This document shows, in pieces, positions 1-5,273 of a stretch of 5,884 bases of DNA. Position 1 is the stretch's first letter; every line of letters begins with the position of its first letter. The position numbers and the translations under genes were made by a program. This stretch comes from Hyphomicrobiaceae bacterium (GTDB lineage Bacteria > Pseudomonadota > Alphaproteobacteria > Rhizobiales > HXMU1428-3), in contig JANQQH010000031.1 in assembly GCA_028285025.1 (NCBI GenBank), positions 1-5,884 of the forward strand, in the 5' to 3' direction. The notes under the pieces were generated by a model. The model was not told where the DNA came from and ran no database searches. It saw nothing but the letters and a program-made list of their open reading frames with translations.

Positions 1-2
1 CT

Positions 3-2249
3 TTATTTGGGTGCAAATTTATTGGATTTTGGAAAGCCCTTTGGCGGCAGGCGCCCAGCAGAGGCGCGAGATCCTTGCCAATCGAGCAGCTTGTCAACGC
101 CGCAATTGCGCCCGGCACTGTCGATCCAGGTGAGGCCTTCTTTTTTGCTAAAGGTCTTCACATCTGACAAGCCGCCATCTTTGTATTTTTGTAGCCGCAC
201 ACCTTTGCCGCGGGCCATTTCGTTCAGCTCTTTAAGTGGGAAAATCAGGAGTTTGCGGTTTTCACCAATCACGGCAACCATATCCCCGTCTATCACAGGG
301 CAGGCAATGGCTTCATCAGGCTCTTTTACATTCAGCACTTGCTTGCCTTTGCGGGTGGTGGCGATCACTTCGTCTTCTGCCACAATAAAGCCGTTGCCCT
401 CATGGCTGGCCACGAGGCGTTTGCGCCCTTCGCTATAAATAAAGCCTGTCACAATATCGCTTGAGGCTTCTAAATCGATCATGATGCGCACCGGTTCGCC
501 GTGTCCGCGCCCGCCTGGTAGCTTATCAACGCCTAACGTGAAGAACTTGCCATTGGTGGCAAACAGCACCAGCTTGTCTGTGGTCATGGCTTTGACCGCA
601 AATTTAAGTTTGTCACCAGCTTTAAAGCTGACCTTGGACAAATCATCTTGGTGGCCTTTAAGCGCGCGGACCCATCCCTTGTCTGACAAGACGATGGTAA
701 CAGGCTCTTTCTCTATCATGGCTTCATCAAGATCGATATCAATCTCAATAGCTTGCGTAAATTCAGAGCGGCGCTTGCCCATTTCGGTTTTCTTACCGAA
801 CTTGTCTCTGGTATCTCTGATTTCGCTGGCGATTTTTTTCCATTGCAGCTCATCAGATTTCAGCAGAGCTTTTAGTTCTTTTAATTCCTTGGAGAGATTT
901 TTGTGCTCGGTCTTAATCTCCATTTCTTCCAATTTGCGCAAGGCACGCAAACGCATATTCAAAATGGCTTCAGCTTGCACATCTGAAAGCTTAAAGGTTT
1001 TCATCAGTTCCGCTTTGGGGTCATCCTCTTCGCGGACGATGCGGATCACTTCATCCAGGTTCAGGTAAGCGATGAGGTAACCATCCAGGATTTCTAAGCG
1101 ATGCTCGATTTTTTCTTTGCGGAATTCAGAGCGGCGTACAAGCACTTCTTTTCTGTGCGCCAACCATTCATTGAGCACGCCTTTCAGGCCAAGAACGTTG
1201 GGGATTTGGCCCTTGGAGAGCACGTTCATATTGAGCGAGACCCGGGTTTCCAAATCTGTGGTTTTGAACAGGGTTTCCATAAGCAAGATAGGATCAACGG
1301 CTTTGCTCTTTGGTTCCAGCACCAGGCGGATGTCTTCTGCGCTTTCATCGCGAATGTCATTGAGTAATGGCAATTTGCGCAATTGCATGAGTTCGGCGAT
1401 TTTCTCTATAAGGCGGGATTTTTGCACTTGATAAGGGATCTCGGTCACCACGATTTGATAATTGCCGCGGCCAAGCTCTTCGCGCTCCCATTTGGCGCGC
1501 ACACGAAAGCCGCCGCGCCCGGTCTCATAGGCTTCGATGATTTGCTCGGCAGGCTCAATGATTAGGCCGCCGGTTGGCAAATCAGGTCCGGGAACGAATT
1601 CAACCAGCTTTTTAGTGGACGCGTTGGGGAATTTAATCAAGTGTAATGCGGCATTGCATAACTCTTCCACATTATGCGGCGGGATATTGGTTGCCATACC
1701 GACCGCAATGCCAGAGGAGCCATTGGCAAGTAAATTGGGAAAGCTGGCGGGTAGAACAACCGGCTCGGTTTCCTGGCCGTCATAGGTTTCTCTGAAATCA
1801 ACGGTGTTTTCTTTGATGCCGTCCAAGAGCGCCATGGCCATGTCGGTCATCTTGGCCTCTGTATAGCGCATGGCAGCAGCGTTATCGCCGTCAATGTTAC
1901 CAAAATTGCCCTGACCTTCAACCAAGGTGTAGCGCACAGAAAAGGTTTGAGCCAGGCGCACCATGGCATCATAAATCGCCTGGTCACCATGGGGGTGGAA
2001 TTTACCCATCACATCACCAACAACACGGGCGCACTTTTTATAGCCGCCTTCCGGGTCCAACCGGAGCTGCTGCATGGCGTATAACAACCGCCTGTGCACG
2101 GGCTTTAGCCCATCGCGCACATCAGGCAAAGCCCGGTGCATGATGGTGGATAAAGCATAAGATAAATAGCGTTCTTCTAAGGCGGTGCGAAGCTCGATGG
2201 TCTCTGGCTCGGCACCTGCCCCATTATTGTCGATTGTGTCGTTGCTCAT
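3..2249 (-). CDS. parC: DNA topoisomerase IV subunit A (ParC)
   Basis: ParC is the DNA-cleaving subunit of topoisomerase IV, a ParC2ParE2 type IIA enzyme that unlinks daughter chromosomes in the cytoplasm. The 748-residue length matches the family (about 750). The winged-helix/tower domain starts near residue 19. The catalytic pair is Arg128-Tyr129 in AAMRYTEAK, Tyr129 being the nucleophile that attaches to DNA. The quinolone-determining region is around residues 78-95 ([10 protein letters not shown]). The coiled-coil/dimer gate is about residues 365-500, with the [15 protein letters not shown] motif at 397-411. The C-terminal beta-propeller runs from about 515 and has no canonical GyrA box (only ARGKGVRLQ near 679), which favours ParC over GyrA. 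The ending [16 protein letters not shown] is ParC-like. The ATG at 2247-2249 fits the family N-terminus; a GAAGGG lies only two bases upstream of it, an unusually short Shine-Dalgarno spacing. parE is not in the window. Confidence 0.97.
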   Translation of the reverse strand: MSNDTIDNNGAGAEPETIELRTALEERYLSYALSTIMHRALPDVRDGLKPVHRRLLYAMQQLRLDPEGGYKKCARVVGDVMGKFHPHGDQAIYDAMVRLAQTFSVRYTLVEGQGNFGNIDGDNAAAMRYTEAKMTDMAMALLDGIKENTVDFRETYDGQETEPVVLPASFPNLLANGSSGIAVGMATNIPPHNVEELCNAALHLIKFPNASTKKLVEFVPGPDLPTGGLIIEPAEQIIEAYETGRGGFRVRAKWEREELGRGNYQIVVTEIPYQVQKSRLIEKIAELMQLRKLPLLNDIRDESAEDIRLVLEPKSKAVDPILLMETLFKTTDLETRVSLNMNVLSKGQIPNVLGLKGVLNEWLAHRKEVLVRRSEFRKEKIEHRLEILDGYLIAYLNLDEVIRIVREEDDPKAELMKTFKLSDVQAEAILNMRLRALRKLEEMEIKTEHKNLSKELKELKALLKSDELQWKKIASEIRDTRDKFGKKTEMGKRRSEFTQAIEIDIDLDEAMIEKEPVTIVLSDKGWVRALKGHQDDLSKVSFKAGDKLKFAVKAMTTDKLVLFATNGKFFTLGVDKLPGGRGHGEPVRIMIDLEASSDIVTGFIYSEGRKRLVASHEGNGFIVAEDEVIATTRKGKQVLNVKEPDEAIACPVIDGDMVAVIGENRKLLIFPLKELNEMARGKGVRLQKYKDGGLSDVKTFSKKEGLTWIDSAGRNCGVDKLLDWQGSRASAGRLPPKGFPKSNKFAPK

Positions 2250-2258
2250 GGCCCTTCA

Positions 2259-2286
2259 ATTACACTGAATCGTGGTCTGGGGGCAA
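2259..2286 (-). promoter_or_regulatory. candidate parC promoter
   Basis: On the minus strand TTGCCC (2281-2286) and TGTAAT (2259-2264) are 16 bases apart and match sigma-70 type -35 and -10 consensus at 4/6 and 5/6 positions. Transcription from here would start only a few bases before the parC ATG, giving an almost leaderless message. A second candidate, TTGGGT (2315-2320) with TACAAA (2292-2297) at 17-base spacing, would give a leader of about 36 bases. Both are read by eye, and neither can be preferred with certainty. Confidence 0.22.
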
Positions 2287-2371
2287 ATTATTTTGTAAGA
2301 ATTAAGGGTGTTTTACCCAAGGGGAATGGGCGTGGTTATGTCCTCTCAAACGATATCAGTTGCATTATAAA

Positions 2372-2385
2372 ATCAGCGAGCTGAT
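2372..2385. promoter_or_regulatory. perfect 6-2-6 dyad in the parC/2464 divergent region
   Basis: ATCAGC-GA-GCTGAT is a perfect inverted repeat followed by GGGGTTTT, and is preceded by ATTATAAA. It lies 87 bases upstream of the start of the small secreted gene at 2464 and 123 bases upstream of the parC start. It could be an operator half-site pair or a small hairpin (five pairs around CGAG). With no gene reading into it on the plus strand, a terminator role is unlikely. The regulator is unknown. Confidence 0.25.
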
Positions 2386-2415
2386 GGGGTTTTCACTTTA
2401 CAAAGGAGCGTGTTT

Positions 2416-2432
2416 TATCCAATGTATGGATA
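2416..2432. promoter_or_regulatory. inverted repeat upstream of the small secreted gene
   Basis: TATCCA-ATGTA-TGGATA is a perfect 6-bp inverted repeat with a 5-base centre, ending 31 bases before the ATG at 2464 and merging into TATAAAGAT. Its place between a TTTACA (2397-2402) and the start codon would suit an operator or a 5' leader hairpin. I could not find a convincing -35/-10 pair here. The function is inference only. Confidence 0.25.
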
Positions 2433-2463
2433 TAAAGATAGATTTTGAGGGAAGTGGTGCGTT

Positions 2464-2793
2464 ATGAAAATCAGGTTATTTTTATCCGTGTTAAGCGTTT
2501 GTTTCTTGATATTCTCTCCTGCAAAAGCCTATGAGGGATTGGAAAAGGATTTTGCTAGTTGTACAAAAGGGAGTGGCAAAATTCCTAACACTCAGATTGT
2601 ACAGGCTTGCACGCGTTTGATTAATAATGCCGCCAAACATAATTCGCTAACAGGGTCTTTTTTTGCTTTACGTGCCATTGCAAATACGGATCGGGCCAGT
2701 AACTGCCGTGATGCGCGCCAAGCCCTTAAATTACTTGAAAACCCTAAACTCATCAAACACGCTAAAACGCTTGAAAAAATGAATTGCCAATAA
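2464..2793 (+). CDS. small secreted four-cysteine protein, TPR-like, unknown function
   Basis: I do not recognise this 109-residue protein. It has a clear Sec signal peptide (positive MKIR, hydrophobic core to about residue 18, cleavage expected after AKA at residue 22), so the mature protein should be periplasmic or secreted and about 87 residues long. The mature part has four cysteines (33, 49, 81, 108), an even number suited to two disulfides. The stretch TQIVQACTRLI followed by FFALRAIANTD and ARQALKLLENP resembles the 'aC..li ... Ra.a ... A...al.l.P' pattern of alphaproteobacterial secreted TPR proteins, as if a Cys module were followed by one degenerate TPR helix pair. The start is supported by the signal peptide; the GAGGGA ribosome site (2447-2452) is 11 bases upstream, somewhat far. 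The gene stands alone between divergent parC and convergent arfB. The signal peptide and cysteine set make it likely to be a real gene. Confidence 0.8.
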   Translation: MKIRLFLSVLSVCFLIFSPAKAYEGLEKDFASCTKGSGKIPNTQIVQACTRLINNAAKHNSLTGSFFALRAIANTDRASNCRDARQALKLLENPKLIKHAKTLEKMNCQ

Positions 2794-2803
2794 AACAGGT
2801 AAA

Positions 2804-2865
2804 GACAAGAACAGGATTGAGTTCATTTAAAAAAAATCAGTCAATCAATCTCAATCTTTCTTGTC
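2804..2865. terminator. bidirectional 3' hairpin between the secreted gene and arfB
   Basis: The left arm 2804-2821 (GACAAGAA-CAG-GATTGAG) pairs with the right arm 2850-2865 (CTCAATC-T-TTCTTGTC): 8 bp, a 3x1 internal loop, then 7 bp, around a 28-base loop. T runs follow on both sides: TTTTT at 2872-2876 on the plus strand, and TTTACCTGTTTT just past 2804 when read on the minus strand. It is therefore a plausible shared terminator for the convergent genes. The right arm lies wholly inside the last coding codons of arfB, and the arfB stop codon (2841-2843) falls in the loop. The loop is large and the stem AT-rich, so termination strength is uncertain. Confidence 0.5.
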
Positions 2866-3266
2866 CGGCTCTTTTTAAGCACCCCTCTTTTGGTCTTTCC
2901 ATCTAGTCGTTTTTTGCGAGACGCGAGTGTTGGCCTGGTGGCAATCCGCCGTTTTGGAATGTGAGCGGCTTGACGTATAAACTTAAAAAGCCGGTTACGT
3001 GCCTCGCGTCGGTTCCTGTCTTGCGTGCGGTGACCATCGGCAAAAATAACGAATACCCCTTCTTTGGTGAGCCGGGTATCACCGCTATTGAGAATTTTTT
3101 CTCGAACGTGGTCAGGCAAACTTTCTGAATTTCTCACATCAAACCGAAGTTGCACCGCTGTTGCCACTTTATTGACATTCTGCCCGCCCGCGCCGCCAGA
3201 ACGCACGAAGCTTTCGTGCAACTCGTAATCAAAAAGAGAAATTTTATCTGTGAGCTTGTACTTCAT
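2841..3266 (-). CDS. arfB: alternative ribosome-rescue factor ArfB, peptidyl-tRNA hydrolase
   Basis: ArfB (formerly YaeJ, bacterial relative of mitochondrial ICT1) enters the A site of ribosomes stalled on messages without a stop codon and hydrolyses the peptidyl-tRNA. The 141-residue length matches E. coli ArfB (140). The class I release-factor domain carries the catalytic GGQ at residues 27-29 in SGGAGGQNVNKVATAVQLRF, followed by the typical HRTQDRNR segment near 79-86. There is no codon-recognition domain, which separates it from PrfA/PrfB. The basic tail (about 104-137, RPTLASRKKR...KKSRTRK) is the part that in ArfB occupies the mRNA entry channel. The ATG at 3264-3266 fits the family, but no good Shine-Dalgarno is visible upstream. 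It is a single-gene unit divergent from the TPR gene, and its 3' end overlaps a hairpin (2804-2865). Confidence 0.96.
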   Translation of the reverse strand: MKYKLTDKISLFDYELHESFVRSGGAGGQNVNKVATAVQLRFDVRNSESLPDHVREKILNSGDTRLTKEGVFVIFADGHRTQDRNRREARNRLFKFIRQAAHIPKRRIATRPTLASRKKRLDGKTKRGVLKKSRTRKIEID

Positions 3267-3311
3267 TTTTATAGATTAATCTGGTTTACTCATTTTTGTG
3301 GAAACGTTCAC

Positions 3312-3328
3312 TTGTCATACTACGTCAA
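3312..3328. promoter_or_regulatory. imperfect 17-base dyad in the arfB/TPR divergent spacer
   Basis: The segment has the symmetric form TTGnCnTAnTAnGnCAA centred on 3320. Its left end TTGTCA (3312-3317, plus strand) and right end, read on the minus strand as TTGACG, each match the -35 consensus TTGACA at 5/6 positions, so it could hold back-to-back -35 elements for the divergent genes or be an operator. No strong -10 was found at the proper distance on either strand, so the promoter reading stays weak. Confidence 0.25.
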
Positions 3329-3330
3329 AA

Positions 3331-3347
3331 CTTAAGCTGATGGAAAG
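3331..3347 (+). repeat. leader direct repeat, copy 1
   Basis: The sequence cttaagctgatggaaag recurs 35 bases downstream as cttaagaactgataaag. The two copies share CTTAAG, CTGAT and AAAG, differing by a two-base insertion and a two-base deletion. Both lie in the short leader of the secreted TPR gene. They may be paired regulator sites or a chance duplication. Confidence 0.3.
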
Positions 3348-3348
3348 C

Positions 3349-3368
3349 AAGAGACTTGGTCGTCTCTT
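3349..3368 (+). promoter_or_regulatory. 7-bp hairpin in the TPR gene leader
   Basis: AAGAGAC and GTCTCTT form a perfect 7-bp stem around the six-base loop TTGGTC, ending 26 bases before the ATG at 3395. It sits between, and slightly overlaps, the two leader repeats. No T run follows, so it is not a terminator. A leader hairpin or operator dyad is possible. Confidence 0.3.
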
Positions 3369-3382
3369 AAGAACTGATAAAG
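3366..3382 (+). repeat. leader direct repeat, copy 2
   Basis: Second copy (cttaagaactgataaag) of the near-duplicated element beginning at 3331. Its AAAG end runs into the AAAGGA and TAAGG bases that provide the ribosome-binding site of the TPR gene, so anything binding this copy would affect translation initiation. Confidence 0.3.
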
Positions 3383-3394
3383 GACTAAGGTAAA

Positions 3395-4138
3395 ATGACG
3401 CGTTTTTTTCAAGCATTTATATTTGTTTTTATCATACTCTTTTCATTTAATGTGCCGGTAAAGGCAAAAGATTCCGATTGTTCAAACAAAACTGGCGACG
3501 CTGCTCTCAAAGCATGTGCAAAAATTTTGAAAACACAACTCTATCAAGGGAAAAAACTATCAGACCTACAACATTCGATCACCTATGATAATATCGGCAT
3601 TGAATATATGAGGCGACGGCAATTTGAAAGGGCTATTGAAAATTTCAAACACGCTCTTGACATAAATCCTAACAATATAAAAGCCAATAATAATTTGGGA
3701 TCTGCTTATACCAAGCTAGGCAAGAATGACCTGGCTCTTGAAAGTTACAACAAGGCGCTCAAAATTGCACCCAAATATGCTTTGGCGCTGAGCAATCGGG
3801 CAAGCATCTATCGCAAAAAAGGTGATCTTGGAAAAGCTTTAAAAGATTTAGACGAAGCTTTGATCATTGACCCGGATAGCCCCTATGATTATCTTCAGCG
3901 CGCGGCAATATATTTACAAACAAAGGACTATAAAAAAGCTGTTGCAGATTACAGTTCTGCTCTGGAACAACGACCACAATCATCTGATATCTATAACGAT
4001 CGTGGTGTCGCTCATTATTATTTAGGTGACTATAAACAAGCTTTGCGTGATTTTTCTGAAGCATTGCGCATCAACCCAAATGACAAACAGACCTTGAACA
4101 ATAAAAACGCTGCCCTCAAAAAACTTCAACAAAAGTAA
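3395..4138 (+). CDS. secreted five-repeat TPR protein
   Basis: This 247-residue protein starts with a signal peptide (hydrophobic 5-20, cleavage expected after VKA at 24), so its TPR scaffold should act in the periplasm, probably in protein-protein contacts. After a short Cys module (Cys29 and Cys41 in the DSDC...DAALKAC stretch) come five contiguous TPRs in strict 34-residue register: 61-94, 95-128, 129-162, 163-196 and 197-230. Each has the usual small/aromatic positions, for example NNLGSAYTKLG...ALESYNKAL and NDRGVAHYYLG...ALRDFSEAL, and each repeat ends in a P-x-N/D/S/Y type turn. A short Lys-rich tail closes it. The start is supported by TAAGG (3386-3390), four bases before the ATG. The gene is monocistronic, divergent from arfB and convergent with the metal-transport operon. 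No enzymatic domain is visible and the partner is unknown. It is A-rich compared with parC. Confidence 0.9.
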   Translation: MTRFFQAFIFVFIILFSFNVPVKAKDSDCSNKTGDAALKACAKILKTQLYQGKKLSDLQHSITYDNIGIEYMRRRQFERAIENFKHALDINPNNIKANNNLGSAYTKLGKNDLALESYNKALKIAPKYALALSNRASIYRKKGDLGKALKDLDEALIIDPDSPYDYLQRAAIYLQTKDYKKAVADYSSALEQRPQSSDIYNDRGVAHYYLGDYKQALRDFSEALRINPNDKQTLNNKNAALKKLQQK

Positions 4139-4371
4139 TGTCAATGGTGAGGTTTTAATGCTTGTAAGACGTATCGCAGCGATAAGATATGGTCACTTGC
4201 CTTGGTAATTTATTTGTTGATTTAATTGTGTGTCTTTTTGACACTATTATGATGCCTAGGGCACAGAAAAGAAACCGCAAAGAAATAACTGCCGAACAAA
4301 GCAACCATCATGATCGCTGCGGCGATGAAAGATTTTTTCCATCGCCGCAACGGTCGAACTCGTTTATTTCA
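4139..4371. other. convergent intergenic gap, no gene called
   Basis: The 233 bases between the TPR stop and the stop of the metal-binding protein gene hold small inverted repeats, TATCG-CAG-CGATA (4172-4184) and GTGTC-TTTTT-GACAC (4230-4244), and the larger hairpin at 4318-4349. An open frame of 65 codons runs 4189-4386 on the plus strand, but its product resembles nothing I know, it has no visible ribosome site and it runs into the neighbouring gene. I found no RNA gene here. Confidence 0.4.
4318..4349 (-). terminator. GC-rich hairpin after the metal-transport operon
   Basis: TGCGGCGATG (4318-4327) and CATCGCCGCA (4340-4349) form a perfect 10-bp stem with a 12-base loop. On the minus strand it starts 22 bases after the stop codon of the binding-protein gene, the right place for an operon end. 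However, no T run follows immediately on either strand (the next minus-strand bases are AGCGATCATG), so it is not a textbook Rho-independent terminator. It may act as a 3' end-protecting stem or as an incomplete terminator. Confidence 0.4.
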
Positions 4372-5256
4372 TTAGCTTTGAACTGACAGAGCTTTAACTA
4401 TAACACCCAAATTATGTTCGAACATAGTCAGGTAACTCGTGGCTGGCCCGCCCTTAACAGACAACGCGTCAGAGAATAACCGTCCTCCAATTTTTAGTCC
4501 TGTTTCCTTTGAAATCTGTTCAACAAGTGCAGGGCTGGTAATATTCTCAACAAAAAGTCCGGCAACTTTCTCACGCTTAAGCTGATCGATCAATTTGGCA
4601 AGTTGTTGTGCTGATGGTTCAGCTTCCGTATCGATACCGACAGGCGCTAAGAACTTTAGTTGATATGCGTTGGCAAGATAGCCAAATGCATCATGGGCGG
4701 TCACGATAGTGCGGTTATCTTTGGGAAGTGCGCTCAATTGTGCAATTGTGCTTTTATGAAGTTTTTCCAGCTTTGCGATATAGGCGGTAGCGTTTGCTTG
4801 GTAGGTTTTCGCATTTTTGGGATCAACTTCGCCCATAGCTTTGGCGATGTTACGAATGTAGATCACGCCATTTGGTAGGGCGTTCCAAGCATGTGGGTCG
4901 ATTTCTCCATCAACCTTGAGCGGTGTGATCCCTTTCGTGGCAACAAATACTTTCGCTTTGGTGCCTGATGTCTCAATCAACGTCTTCGACCAGGTTTCAA
5001 ACCCAAGGCCATTCACGAAAATGACGTTGGCTTGGGTAACCGCGCGGGCATCTTCGGCATTAGGGGTATAAACATGGGCATCGGCATCAGGACCTACGAT
5101 TGTTGTGACCGAAGCATGATCGCCTGTCACCTGTTGCACCATATCACCAAGGACGGAAAAACTTGCGACAACTTTTAGCTTTTCGGCGTGTGCTGGCGCT
5201 ATAAATACTGCCAACGATAGGGCGTAAACCGCCAAATATGAGAGAAGACGTTTCAT
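4372..5256 (-). CDS. metal ABC transporter periplasmic binding protein (ZnuA/TroA family)
   Basis: This is the substrate-binding component of a Zn/Mn-type ABC importer (cluster A-I, SBP_bac_9). It binds metal in the periplasm and hands it to the membrane permease. The 294 residues begin with a signal peptide (MKRLL..., cleavage expected after AHA at 24). Likely metal ligands by family position are His61 (DAHVYTP), His122 (DPHAW), His188 (VTAHDAFGY) and Asp263 (FSDALS). This His3-Asp set is like TroA and zinc-type proteins, whereas Mn proteins such as PsaA have Glu at the third position. The His-rich loop of classical ZnuA is absent. The VEN-x-T...ISKETG stretch (236-253) and GIDTEAEPSAQQL (207-219) are typical of this family. 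It is the last gene of its operon, and its ATG overlaps the permease stop by one base. The metal could be zinc or manganese, so no gene symbol is given. Confidence 0.93.
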   Translation of the reverse strand: MKRLLSYLAVYALSLAVFIAPAHAEKLKVVASFSVLGDMVQQVTGDHASVTTIVGPDADAHVYTPNAEDARAVTQANVIFVNGLGFETWSKTLIETSGTKAKVFVATKGITPLKVDGEIDPHAWNALPNGVIYIRNIAKAMGEVDPKNAKTYQANATAYIAKLEKLHKSTIAQLSALPKDNRTIVTAHDAFGYLANAYQLKFLAPVGIDTEAEPSAQQLAKLIDQLKREKVAGLFVENITSPALVEQISKETGLKIGGRLFSDALSVKGGPATSYLTMFEHNLGVIVKALSVQS

Positions 5257-5273
5257 TAACTTATATTCCTTTT
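5254..5273 (-). promoter_or_regulatory. TAATG stop-start overlap with internal ribosome site
   Basis: The permease TAA (5256-5258) and the binding-protein ATG (5254-5256) share one base. AAAAGGAA (5266-5273), about 10 bases before the ATG and inside the last permease codons, is a good Shine-Dalgarno. The arrangement indicates one transcript and probable translational coupling, and it settles the start of the binding-protein gene. Confidence 0.8.

Noticed and set aside
7..438. Plus-strand open frame opposite the parC 3' end
   Set aside because: The parC frame on the other strand explains the sequence fully to its conserved C-terminus. The reversed product has no known features.
481..1068. Long plus-strand open frame (195 codons) inside parC
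   Set aside because: It is antisense to a well-conserved coding region, with Ser/Leu-rich low-information content typical of a reversed gene.
3864..4064. Minus-strand open frame opposite TPR repeats 4 and 5
   Set aside because: It is antisense to repeats in strict 34-residue register. Nothing supports it as a gene.
2464..4138. A defence or toxin-antitoxin island around arfB
   Set aside because: The genes differ in orientation, there is no nuclease, toxin, transposase or integrase motif, and the arfB and TPR products have ordinary explanations.
4230..4244. GTGTC-TTTTT-GACAC as a terminator for the TPR gene
   Set aside because: The stem is only 5 bp and no T run follows it. The T run is in the loop.
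4189..4386. Open frame of 65 codons on the plus strand in the convergent gap
   Set aside because: It has no ribosome site and no recognisable domain, runs through the 10-bp hairpin and overlaps the 3' end of the binding-protein gene antisense. It is most likely chance.
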